The notes beneath the pieces are model-generated. The model had not been told where the DNA came from. It made no database searches and worked only from the letters and a program-made list of their open reading frames with translations. Below are positions 1 through 9,155 of a stretch of 64,000 bases of DNA, piece by piece; positions within the stretch are counted from its first letter, which is position 1; each line of letters starts with the position of its first letter. The translations under genes and the position numbers were made by a program. The stretch spans positions 5,543,501-5,607,500 of the forward strand of contig NZ_JACBZR010000001.1 of the NCBI RefSeq assembly GCF_013408335.1. The letters run 5' to 3'. Source of the DNA: Nocardioides panzhihuensis (GTDB lineage: Bacteria > Actinomycetota > Actinomycetes > Propionibacteriales > Nocardioidaceae).

Positions 1-206
1 TCTACTCCGTACGCAGCCTCATCCGTCCCGGCAACTCCGGCGGTCCCATCGTCGACTCCGAGGGCGACGTCGTCGGCGTCGTCTTCGCCGCCTCGGTCAC
101 CGACTCCGAGACCGGCTACGCCCTCACCACCGACCAGGTCATCGAGATCGCCCGCGAGGCTCGCTCTCAGACCGACGCTGTCGACACCGGAGCCTGCGCC
201 AGCTGA
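1..206 (+). CDS. MarP-like membrane serine protease, C-terminal end (5' truncated)
   Basis: The window opens inside this gene; 67 codons are visible before the TGA. The residues RPGNSGGPIVDSEGDVVGVVF carry the GNSGGP box around the catalytic Ser of trypsin/chymotrypsin-fold proteases. The following FAAS...ETGYALT segment and the Cys near the C-terminus (TGACAS) fit the actinobacterial MarP family, in which an N-terminal CvpA-like membrane domain anchors a periplasmic protease involved in acid and oxidative stress resistance. The membrane part is outside the window, so MarP rather than another S1 protease is inferred from the C-terminal pattern. Confidence 0.8.
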   Translation, partial: YSVRSLIRPGNSGGPIVDSEGDVVGVVFAASVTDSETGYALTTDQVIEIAREARSQTDAVDTGACAS

Positions 207-211
207 CCTCA

Positions 212-346
212 GCCGAGACGTCACTCCCGTCGGCCGAGACGTCACTCCCGTCGTCCGAGTGGGCAATACATTGCCCACTCGGACGACGGGAGTGACGCTT
301 CGGCCTGCGTAGGTGACGTCTTGGCCGACGCAGCTGACGTCTCGAT
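212..346. repeat. 21-bp repeats around a long palindrome
   Basis: The 21-base unit starting GCCGAGACGTCACTCCCGTC occurs twice back to back at 212-232 and 233-253. The complementary motif TGACGYYTYGGC then occurs at 293, 314 and (degenerate) 335, again exactly 21 bases apart. Between the two blocks, 241-266 and 271-296 are perfect 26-bp inverted arms around a 4-base centre, so the stretch can fold into a large hairpin that may terminate both flanking convergent genes. The same units recur at 1385-1438, and their 12-base core borders the palindrome at 47369-47450. Confidence 0.8.
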
Positions 347-1278
347 CAGAAGCGGCGGGAGGAGTACGGCGGGGTGAGGGCGTCCTTGATCTCGCGGAGC
401 CAGGCGTCGAGTCGGTCGCCGGTGAAGTCGCCTTTCCGCACGATGATGATGGTCCAACCGTGATCGATCAGCCACCCTCGACGCTCTTCGTCATAGATTC
501 GTTGATCGGGGTCGTCGTGGTCTTCGCCGTCGTACTCGATCGCGACCTTGGCGAGTCGATAGGCGAAGTCGAGGCGGTAGGTCGGGATTCCCTCGACGTC
601 GACCCAGACCTGTGTCTCGGGAAGCGGGAGACCAGCGTCGCTGATCGCAAGCAGGGTCCAAGACTCACGCTGAGACTCCAGGCGGCGGTTCAGGAGCGGG
701 ACCAGCTCGCGGAGCTGGACGACACCACGACGCCCGCGAAAGCGCGGCAGCTGCTCGTCGAGAGAGCTTCGAGTGATGCCATGACGTCTCGCGAACTCGT
801 TGAGCGCAGCCATCGCCTCGCGCCGGTTCAGGTTGCAGCCGAGATCGAGCGCGGTGCGTAGCGGTGTGGTCACACGTACGCCACCGATGACCGCGATGTC
901 GTCGGGAAGGAGGTCGCGCGAGCGCCCGTCGGTGCCCGGCCGCCGTGTGCGGGTGTGGCCACGGACGGCACACGTCTCCACGGCCGGGAGCTGTGCCATC
1001 TCCATCCGCGAGAAGGTGTCGATGCCATGCACCCAGGCGGCGGATCGGTCACTGATCACCTGATGCTCGGACACCACCTGGGCGAGCGCCTCGGCGCGCT
1101 TCACCGGGTCATCCTCGGCCTGGGCGGCGAGATAGACGCCCCTGAAGGGGCGACGCACGTCACCGTGGCTGATCGCTTGGGTGAGTGCGTACCGATTGGT
1201 CGCGACCGACTCGATGTCAGAGGTGGTGAAGGGACGCTCGGGCAGCTTGCTGTCGGGAGTGACGAGTGAGAGATTCAT
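346..1278 (-). CDS. AbiEi-like / DUF559 domain protein
   Basis: A 310-residue protein. The N-terminal half has the layout of AbiEi-type antitoxin-domain proteins: a short winged-helix-like segment, then the FRGVYL and RTALDLG regions. The C-terminal ~100 residues look like a DUF559 / very-short-patch-repair endonuclease fold: KVAIEYDGEDH followed by a basic/aromatic segment (ERRGWLIDHGW) and IIIVRKGDF. The D/E-rich IEYDG...H core is the expected metal-binding area. Such proteins are numerous in Nocardioides-type genomes; most have no demonstrated role and the AbiEi label does not prove a toxin-antitoxin pair. No cognate AbiEii toxin is adjacent. Repeat blocks flank the gene on both sides. Confidence 0.75.
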   Translation of the reverse strand: MNLSLVTPDSKLPERPFTTSDIESVATNRYALTQAISHGDVRRPFRGVYLAAQAEDDPVKRAEALAQVVSEHQVISDRSAAWVHGIDTFSRMEMAQLPAVETCAVRGHTRTRRPGTDGRSRDLLPDDIAVIGGVRVTTPLRTALDLGCNLNRREAMAALNEFARRHGITRSSLDEQLPRFRGRRGVVQLRELVPLLNRRLESQRESWTLLAISDAGLPLPETQVWVDVEGIPTYRLDFAYRLAKVAIEYDGEDHDDPDQRIYDEERRGWLIDHGWTIIIVRKGDFTGDRLDAWLREIKDALTPPYSSRRF

Positions 1279-1384
1279 GGCCGCAGCGTGCGCCAGGTGG
1301 CGTTACGAAATCATCCACTTACCCGGAGGTTGTGGATAACTCGCGACTCAACTCGCCCTGTGGATGGGAACTGGCCCGCCACGG

Positions 1385-1438
1385 TGACGCTTCGGCCGTC
1401 CGGAGTGACGCCTCGGCCGACGCTAGTGACACCTCGGC
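1385..1438. repeat. Three 21-bp spaced repeats
   Basis: The motif TGACGCTTCGGC / TGACGCCTCGGC / TGACACCTCGGC starts at 1385, 1406 and 1427, exactly 21 bases apart. It is the same family as the block at 212-346, so the DUF559 gene at 346-1278 is bracketed by related repeats. The whole 1279-1447 gap has no other convincing feature. Confidence 0.75.
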
Positions 1439-1447
1439 GGGGAGGGG

Positions 1448-1855
1448 TCAGCGCTGGCCCTTGAGCGCCCGGGGGATCTCCTTGCCCTGGGCGATGGCCT
1501 TCTCGGGGGCCTTGACCTTCTTCACCTTGCGTACGCCGATGAAGCCGAGCAGGGCGGCGAGGAGGACGTAGAAGGCGAAGACGATCAGGAAGGCCCAGTG
1601 GAGCCCGAGGCCGGCCAGGTGGATGAAGTAGGCCGCCGAGACGGAGAGCATGATCACCGCGAGGACCAGCAGGAACGCAGCGGCGGCGAAGAGACCGATG
1701 CCGACACCGGCGTTGGTCGCCGAGATCTTGAGCTCTTGCTTGGCGAGCGTGATCTCCTTGTTGACGAGCTCGGAGATGTCGCGGGTGGCGTCGACGACGA
1801 GCTTTCCGATCGTCGGGTCCTCGTCACCCGGGGACTTCACGATGTCGACTGCCAT
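1448..1855 (-). CDS. Phage holin family protein (actinobacterial Holin-X)
   Basis: I chose the ATG at 1855 (MAVDIVKSPGDEDPTIGKLV) over the longer reading because GAAGGG precedes it and it does not overlap nhaA. The 135-residue protein has an acidic N-terminus, an amphipathic region (DISELVNKEITLAKQELK), two strongly hydrophobic helices (GVGIGLFAAAAFLLVLAVIM and WAFLIVFAFYVLLAALLGFI) and a Lys-rich tail. This is the standard layout of the actinobacterial Holin-X / superfamily III family. Despite the name these chromosomal proteins are not linked to phage lysis; the role is unknown. It lies 43 bp downstream of nhaA on the same strand and may be co-transcribed with it. Confidence 0.85.
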   Translation of the reverse strand: MAVDIVKSPGDEDPTIGKLVVDATRDISELVNKEITLAKQELKISATNAGVGIGLFAAAAFLLVLAVIMLSVSAAYFIHLAGLGLHWAFLIVFAFYVLLAALLGFIGVRKVKKVKAPEKAIAQGKEIPRALKGQR

Positions 1856-1898
1856 GGGAACCCTTCGCTGAAACGTGTGTTGAGGACTGGCCCCGACC

Positions 1899-3197
1899 TT
1901 ACCGGTCCCGACCCCCATCATCCTCGAACACGTCCGGCACGCCGTCCTCGTTGGCGTCGATCTTCTCCAGTTCCTCGATGCCGCGATAGACCTTGTTTCG
2001 GGCGCGCAGCACCACCGTGGCCAGCGCGGCGGCCAGGACGGACCCGAAGAGCACGCCCACCTTCATGTGGTCGTGGGCGCCGGGATCGGAGTGGAAGGCC
2101 AGCTCGCCGATCAGCAGCGAGACCGTGAACCCGATGCCCGCCAGCATCGCCATCCCGATCACGTCCCACCAGGCGAGGTCATCGTCGAGCGACGCCTTGG
2201 TGAACCGGGACAGCAGCCACGTCGAGCCGGCGATGCCGATGGTCTTGCCGACGACCAGGCCGAGGATGATGCCGAGCGTGATCGGGTCGCGCATCGCGCT
2301 GGTCACGCCGTCCCAACCACCGAGAGAGACGCCGGCGGCGAAGAACGCGAAGATCGGCACCGCGACGCCGGCAGAGACCGGCCTGACCAGGTGCTCGAAG
2401 TGCTCGGCGAGGCCGCGCTTGGCCTCAGGGTTGCGGGCGATCACCGGCACCGTGAACCCGAGCAGCACCCCCGCGACGGTGGCGTGGACGCCGCTGGCGT
2501 GCACGAGGGCCCAGGCGATCGCGGCGAGCGGGATGAGGAGCCAGGGGCTGCGGATGCGGCGCTGGACGAGCACCGCGAAGAGGCCGATCGGGACGAGCGC
2601 CAGCAGCAGGTAGCCGATGTGCAGCTCGGAGGTGAAGAAGACCGCGATGATGGTGATGCCGAGCAGGTCGTCGACGACGGCGAGAGTCAGCAGGAACGTA
2701 CGAAGCCCCGCCGGCAGGTGGGTGGAGATGACCGCCAGGATCGCGACCGCGAAGGCGATGTCGGTGGCCACCGGGGTCGCCCAGCCGGCCAGCGACCCGT
2801 TGCCGATCAGGTTGACGACCACATAGACGAGTGCCGGCACGACCATCCCGCCGACCGCGGCGGCGATCGGGAGCGCGGCCCGTCGGGGGTCACGCAGGTC
2901 GCCGGAGACGAACTCCCGCTTGAGCTCCAGACCGGCGACGAAGAAGAAGATCGCCAGCAGTCCGTCAGCAGCCCAGGCGCCGATCGTCAGATCGAGATGG
3001 AGCGAGGCCGGTCCGATGCGGTAGTCGCGGACCGCCTCGTACGCCTCTTGCAAGGGGCTGTTGGCGAGGCCGACCGCGATGATCGCGGCGATGATGAGGA
3101 GCACGCCGCCGGTCGTCTCGGCGCGCAGGATCTCGGCCGTACGCGAGGTCTCCAGCCACGAGCCTCGGGTGAACAGGCGGTTGCGGGTGTCGGTCAC
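1899..3197 (-). CDS. nhaA: Na+/H+ antiporter NhaA
   Basis: A 432-residue, roughly 12-helix membrane protein that exchanges Na+ for H+. Family signatures are present in order: [18 protein letters not shown] near residues 30-47, the GLELKREF segment near 89-96, PVATDIAFA with Asp146 (equivalent of E. coli D133), and AVVDDLLGI with Asp176/Asp177 (equivalents of the ion-binding pair D163/D164). The C-terminal tail is acidic and ends in an EF-hand-like [12 protein letters not shown] stretch, which resembles a Ca2+-binding loop and is not part of E. coli NhaA. It is divergent from the riboswitch-controlled NlpC/P60 gene across a ~480 bp interval. Confidence 0.95.
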   Translation of the reverse strand: MTDTRNRLFTRGSWLETSRTAEILRAETTGGVLLIIAAIIAVGLANSPLQEAYEAVRDYRIGPASLHLDLTIGAWAADGLLAIFFFVAGLELKREFVSGDLRDPRRAALPIAAAVGGMVVPALVYVVVNLIGNGSLAGWATPVATDIAFAVAILAVISTHLPAGLRTFLLTLAVVDDLLGITIIAVFFTSELHIGYLLLALVPIGLFAVLVQRRIRSPWLLIPLAAIAWALVHASGVHATVAGVLLGFTVPVIARNPEAKRGLAEHFEHLVRPVSAGVAVPIFAFFAAGVSLGGWDGVTSAMRDPITLGIILGLVVGKTIGIAGSTWLLSRFTKASLDDDLAWWDVIGMAMLAGIGFTVSLLIGELAFHSDPGAHDHMKVGVLFGSVLAAALATVVLRARNKVYRGIEELEKIDANEDGVPDVFEDDGGRDR

Positions 3198-3439
3198 GGG
3201 TGGGCCTCCAGAGGCTCAGGGGGTCGGGAAAGTCACGCCGACCAGACTTCCCGGCACACCTGATCTCGACCCTAGCAAGCGTCCATGTCATGGTCCGCGA
3301 AGTGGTCGCGATGGGATCGCGACTTCGCCTCGCGAAATTGTTAAACCAACGCAAACAGTAATAAATCGAAGAAACACGGGGTCAGTTTTTGCCGATAGAG
3401 CTTCATCAGCCGCTGATTCCGTTGCATAGTGGATCTCAG

Positions 3440-3660
3440 TCCTCGCCGAAGGGCGAGGCCGCTCCGGTCGCGCCGAAGCCCGTCACAACCGGAGGAGAAC
3501 CGAGCCAAACCAAGGTGGCGGGCGCGGGGGAGCCAAGCAGTACGCCGGAGCCGGAGACAAGGCCGACCGGCTTGGGGTGAAGGCGCACGCGGAACACAGG
3601 GATTCCAGCGCCCGGGCATCAGCAGCCCGAATCCGACAGGTCGACCTTCGCAGGTGTCGC
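3440..3660 (+). promoter_or_regulatory. ydaO/yuaA-type c-di-AMP riboswitch
   Basis: The leader of the NlpC/P60 gene carries the conserved blocks of the ydaO class in order: CGCCGAAGCCCGTCAC near 3471, GCGGGGGAGCCAAG near 3523, CTTGGGGTGAAGGCG near 3570 and CCCGAATCCGACAGG near 3628, with GC-rich helices between. These blocks match the actinobacterial consensus, where the RNA binds cyclic di-AMP and controls cell-wall hydrolase genes; high ligand normally turns expression off. Boundaries are approximate. The reading frame that runs through this region (Arg-rich) is therefore RNA, not coding sequence, which supports the downstream ATG. Confidence 0.88.
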
Positions 3661-3680
3661 TGCATCGGGAGAACCTCGAA

Positions 3681-4313
3681 ATGATCGGATCGTGCATCCG
3701 TGCGCTGTCGCGCGCGCCCAGGAAGATCAGCAGGAAGTTCAGCATCGGCGCGGTCACCGCCCTCGTGGTCGGACTCGCACTCGTCGCCGTACCCACCCAC
3801 TCGGCCACCGCCACCGCCACCGCCACCGCCCCGCCGGGCACGAGCGCTCAGGCCGGCGCCCACCCGGCCTCGACCGTCGAGTCCACATCGTCCACGACCA
3901 CCGAGAAGGCCACCGAGAAGAAGGCCAAGAAAAAGAAGAAGTCGCGCGGCATCAAGGCGCTCCGTCGTGCGAAGAGCCGTGCCGGCGCTCCCTACGCCTA
4001 CGGCGGCGACGGCCCGCACTCCTTCGACTGCTCCGGTCTGACCCAATGGGTCTACAAGAAGCTCGGCCGCAAGCTCCCGCACAGCTCGTCGGGGCAGGTC
4101 GGCCACACGTTCAAGGTCAAGAAGCCTCGCAAGGGCGACCTGGTCTTCTTCTACGGCAGCAGCGGCGTCTACCACGTCGGCATCTACGCCGGTAAGCGCG
4201 ACGGACGCCGCTGGATCTGGCACTCGCCCAGGTCTGGCGAGACGGTCCAGAAGGACCCGATCTGGACCGACAGCCACTTCATCCGCCGGGTGAAGTACGG
4301 CAAGAAGCGCTAG
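3681..4313 (+). CDS. NlpC/P60 family cell-wall peptidase
   Basis: I start this gene at ATG 3681, which has GGAGAA just upstream and gives a clean signal peptide (basic RKISRKFS, hydrophobic IGAVTALVVGLALVAVP, small-residue Ala cleavage region). A disordered Thr/Ala and then Lys-rich linker (AKKKKKS) follows. The C-terminal ~110 residues are an NlpC/P60 domain: Cys in FDCSGLTQWVYK, His in YHVGIYAG and His in IWHSPRSG form the catalytic triad. It should be a secreted D,L-endopeptidase that cuts peptidoglycan stem peptides. The riboswitch upstream ties its expression to c-di-AMP, as in other actinobacteria. A 17-bp stem follows the stop. Confidence 0.9.
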   Translation: MIGSCIRALSRAPRKISRKFSIGAVTALVVGLALVAVPTHSATATATATAPPGTSAQAGAHPASTVESTSSTTTEKATEKKAKKKKKSRGIKALRRAKSRAGAPYAYGGDGPHSFDCSGLTQWVYKKLGRKLPHSSSGQVGHTFKVKKPRKGDLVFFYGSSGVYHVGIYAGKRDGRRWIWHSPRSGETVQKDPIWTDSHFIRRVKYGKKR

Positions 4314-4326
4314 AGGCCGTCGGCAA

Positions 4327-4401
4327 TGCCGAGTCGGCGCATCCGACCCCTCCCGCTCGCTTCGCTTCGCGAGACACGGGGTCAGATGCGCCGACTCGGC
4401 A
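4327..4401. terminator. Long inverted repeat, likely bidirectional terminator
   Basis: Arms at 4327-4343 and 4385-4401 are perfect 17-bp complements (TGCCGAGTCGGCGCATC), extended inward by GACCCC/GGGGTC after one mismatch. The loop contains GCTCGCTTCGCTTCGCGAG, another small hairpin. It lies between two convergent genes and ends 6 bp from the acs stop. Confidence 0.75.
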
Positions 4402-4406
4402 GAGGT

Positions 4407-6389
<1,983 letters not shown>

Positions 6390-6413
6390 AGTGACTCCTA
6401 CATACGAAAATTT

Positions 6414-6429
6414 TGTGGCTCAAGCCACA
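6414..6429. promoter_or_regulatory. 16-bp CRP/GlxR-like palindrome upstream of acs
   Basis: TGTGGCTCAAGCCACA is a near-perfect palindrome 25 bp before the acs start, beside an AT-rich stretch (GAAAATTTT). It matches the actinobacterial CRP/GlxR layout TGTG-N8-CACA except at the fifth and twelfth bases. Acetate genes are known GlxR/Crp targets in corynebacteria and mycobacteria; binding here is inferred. Confidence 0.45.
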
Positions 6430-6516
6430 GGGTAGTGCGAGGGAAAGAAGGATGGCGGGCCGTCGTACGACCGGGGCTGGTTCAGCCTCAGTGGACGACG
6501 ACCCGCCGTTGGTGGA

Positions 6517-8136
6517 TCAGTGCGAGATCGCCTTCTCCGAGCCTGCGCCGGTGAGCGCGCGCACCTCGAGCTCGATGTAGCGCTCGGCGGTCTCCGGCTC
6601 GTTCGACGTCACCGTGCCCAGCCAGCCCAGGAAGAAGCCGAGCGGGATGGAGATGATGCCCGGGTTCTCCAGGGGGAACCAGGAGAAGTCGATGCCGGCC
6701 GGGAACAGCGAGAGGCTTTCGCCGGTGGCGGGGTCGACCTTGCCGGAGACGACCGGGGAGAAGAAGACCAGGCCGACACACGAGAGCAGACCGCCGTAGA
6801 TGGACCAGACGGCGCCGCGGGTGTTGAACCGCTTCCAGAACATGTTGTAGATGATCGCCGGCAGGTTCGCCGAGGCGGCGACCGCGAAGGCCAGCGCCAC
6901 CAGGAACGCGATGTTCAACGACTGCGCCGGGATGGCCAGCAGGATCGCGACCAGACCGATACCTGCCGCGGCCCAGCGCGAGACCTTCATCTCCTCCTTC
7001 TCGGTGGCCTTGCCACGCTTGATCACCGAGTTGTAGATGTCGTGGGCGACGGAGACCGACGAGGTCAGCGTCAGACCCGCGACCACGGCGAGGATCGTGG
7101 CGAAGGCGACCGCTGCGATGAGCGCCAGCAGGACGGCGCCGCCGATGGAGCCTTCACCGCCACCGACCTCCTGGGCGAGCAGTGGTGCCGCCAGGTTGCC
7201 GGCCTTGTCCAGGGTTGTCGGGTCGACCATCGCGGCCGCACCGAAGCCGAGGACCAGGGTGAACAGGTAGAAGACGCCGATCAGGCCGATCGCCCACAGC
7301 ACCGACTTGCGGGCGTCCGCCGAGGTCGGGACGGTGTAGAAGCGGATCAGGATGTGCGGCAGGCCGGCGGTACCGAGCACCAGGGCGAGCCCGAGCGAGA
7401 CGAAATCCAGCTCGCTGGTGAAGCTCAGGCCGTACTTCAGTCCCGGCTGGAGGAAGGCGTCGCCCTTGCCCGAGGCGTCGGCGGCGGAGCCGAGCAGCTC
7501 GGAGAGGTTGAAGCCGAACTGGGCGAGCACCAGGATCACGATCAGCGCCGAACCGGTCATCAGCAGGACGGCCTTGACGATCTGGACCCAGGTGGTGCCC
7601 TTCATCCCGCCGACGGTGACGTAGAAGATCATCAGCGCACCGACGAACAGGATGACGATGTTCTTCACTGCCTGGTCCTCGACGCCGAGCAGCAGGGCCA
7701 CCAAGGCACCCGCGCCGACCATCTGGGCCAGCAGGTAGAAGATCGAGACGACGACCGTGGAGGTCGCCGCAGCCAGGCGGACCGGGCGCTGCTTCATCCG
7801 GTACGCCAGCTGGTCGGCCATCGTGTAGCGACCGGAGTTACGCAGGACCTCCGCGACCAGCAGCAGCGCCACCAGCCAGGCGACGAGGAAGCCGATCGAG
7901 TAGAGGAACCCGTCGTAGCCCGACAGCGCGATGGCGCCGGAGATACCGAGGAAGGACGCCGCCGACATGTAGTCGCCGCCGATCGCGAGACCGTTCTGGA
8001 AACCGGAGAAGCCGCGGCCGCCGGCGTAGTAGTCGGCCGCCGTCTTCGTCTGCCGGCTCGCCCAGAAGGTGATGCCGACCGTGATCGCGACGACCGTGAG
8101 GAAGAGGACTGTGGTGAGGATCTGGCTGCCGTCCAT
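6517..8136 (-). CDS. actP: Cation:acetate (monocarboxylate) symporter, SSS family
   Basis: A 539-residue sodium:solute symporter with about 13 hydrophobic segments. Family marks include the N-terminal ADYYAGGRGFSGFQNGLAIG, GDYMSAASFLGISG (the substrate/Na+ region conserved in ActP/MctC), and GTAGLPHILIRFYTVP. The latter two are typical of acetate/pyruvate/propionate permeases. It overlaps the upstream DUF485 gene by one base, the usual yjcH-actP arrangement, and is followed by acs. The exact monocarboxylate preference cannot be read from the sequence. Confidence 0.9.
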   Translation of the reverse strand: MDGSQILTTVLFLTVVAITVGITFWASRQTKTAADYYAGGRGFSGFQNGLAIGGDYMSAASFLGISGAIALSGYDGFLYSIGFLVAWLVALLLVAEVLRNSGRYTMADQLAYRMKQRPVRLAAATSTVVVSIFYLLAQMVGAGALVALLLGVEDQAVKNIVILFVGALMIFYVTVGGMKGTTWVQIVKAVLLMTGSALIVILVLAQFGFNLSELLGSAADASGKGDAFLQPGLKYGLSFTSELDFVSLGLALVLGTAGLPHILIRFYTVPTSADARKSVLWAIGLIGVFYLFTLVLGFGAAAMVDPTTLDKAGNLAAPLLAQEVGGGEGSIGGAVLLALIAAVAFATILAVVAGLTLTSSVSVAHDIYNSVIKRGKATEKEEMKVSRWAAAGIGLVAILLAIPAQSLNIAFLVALAFAVAASANLPAIIYNMFWKRFNTRGAVWSIYGGLLSCVGLVFFSPVVSGKVDPATGESLSLFPAGIDFSWFPLENPGIISIPLGFFLGWLGTVTSNEPETAERYIELEVRALTGAGSEKAISH

Positions 8137-8486
8137 CAGAGCTGCCTCTTCCCGATCTCGTATTCCTCGTCGAGCTTCCGAGCCAGCGGGTCGAGGTTCT
8201 TGGTGGAGTAGTTGGCGTAGAGGTAGGCGATGCCGAACGTGGTCGCGAACTGGAGGAGCCCGAAGACCAGCGCGACATTGATGTTGCCGATGAGCTTGGT
8301 GTTCATGAAGTCCTCAGCCCAGTTGGAGCAGAAGACGTAGAGGAGGTACCACACCAGGAATGCCACCGTGGCCGGAAATACGAACTTTCGGTACGCCGAC
8401 CGCAGAGCGCGAAACTCCGCCGTGGCGTGCAATCTGTCGTAGACCGGGTCGTGCCGGTGGGCTTGGTCGTGCGCTTCGTCGCTCAC
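8136..8486 (-). CDS. DUF485 (YjcH-like) inner-membrane protein
   Basis: A 116-residue protein: a His/Asp-rich N-terminus, the conserved FRALRSAYRKFVFPATVAF entry into the first helix, a second helix (NVALVFGLLQFATTFGIAYLYANY) and a charged C-terminal helix. DUF485 proteins are almost always encoded directly before an ActP-type symporter, as here, and are thought to assist it; the biochemical role is unknown. Confidence 0.9.
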   Translation of the reverse strand: MSDEAHDQAHRHDPVYDRLHATAEFRALRSAYRKFVFPATVAFLVWYLLYVFCSNWAEDFMNTKLIGNINVALVFGLLQFATTFGIAYLYANYSTKNLDPLARKLDEEYEIGKRQL

Positions 8487-9155
8487 GGTCTAACCCTTTC
8501 GTAGACGAGGCCGTTCTCCGTGGGGGTGAAGGACGGACAACGTGTGATCGCAGTCACATTAGGGGCCGGGAGGGTCGGCCGTCGCGGGGTAGCACCCGGT
8601 CCCTCGGTAGACGGCGCGGTCGCGCGACGAGCGGTCGAAATCGTGCGCCGAGTGGCTGGTCTAGCCGCGCCGCCCGCCGCCGGGCGTGCCACCACCGGTC
8701 TGTTCGCCACCGCCCTCGGGCGGATGGACACACCCCGGCACGGACCGCTGCTGTCGGTCAGATGGTGGTTCTGGCGAGCGAGGATCACCACCTCGGACAG
8801 CTGCGGGGACTCGCCCGGCATCGTGAGACCGAGGCCGTACGCCGCGGTGAACGCCCACACGTCCACACCCGCACGGATCGCCGCTCTGCGGGTCAGGTCG
8901 TAGGCGGCGTCGTAGAGGGCGGGCAGCTCGACGGAGAGGAGGCGCGACATCTCCGGCGCGGCCGCGCCGCCACGTGCCATGCGCCCAGCAGGCCACCGGC
9001 AACGGTCACGTACAGACCCAGATCGGCGCCGACGTCCGAGGTCTCATCCATCGCCGGCTCCCGGATCGAGGTGAAGGGCACAGGCACCGAGATGCCGAGG
9101 AACGGTCCGTCACCCTAGCGAGAACGACGTCACGCCGGGGCGGAGTTCGGCCAGA
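8487..9155. other. 669-bp gap; possible frameshifted remnant gene on the minus strand
   Basis: No intact gene is convincing. On the minus strand, 9087-8961 reads as a protein-like segment (MDETSDVGADLGLYVTVAGG...LLGAWHVA). A change of frame near 8980 continues it as EMSRLLSVELPALYDAAYDL...WAFTAAYGLGL...VVILARQNHHLTD, after which the sequence becomes low-complexity Arg/Ala/Pro. The two pieces look like one small soluble protein broken by a frameshift. I do not recognise a family. The remaining sequence next to the DUF485 start probably carries that operon's promoter; I cannot define it. Confidence 0.35.

Noticed and set aside
1448..1855. Holin gene as evidence of a prophage
   Set aside because: Actinobacterial Holin-X proteins are ordinary chromosomal genes; no other phage gene is nearby.
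2067..3263. Long open frames opposite real genes (for example opposite nhaA, acs, symporter, hemC)
   Set aside because: They are Arg/Asp/Gly-rich shadows caused by high GC content; the opposite frames encode recognised proteins.
3429..3680. 84-codon Arg-rich upstream extension of the NlpC/P60 frame
   Set aside because: It overlaps the conserved blocks of a ydaO riboswitch, and a good ribosome binding site precedes ATG 3681.
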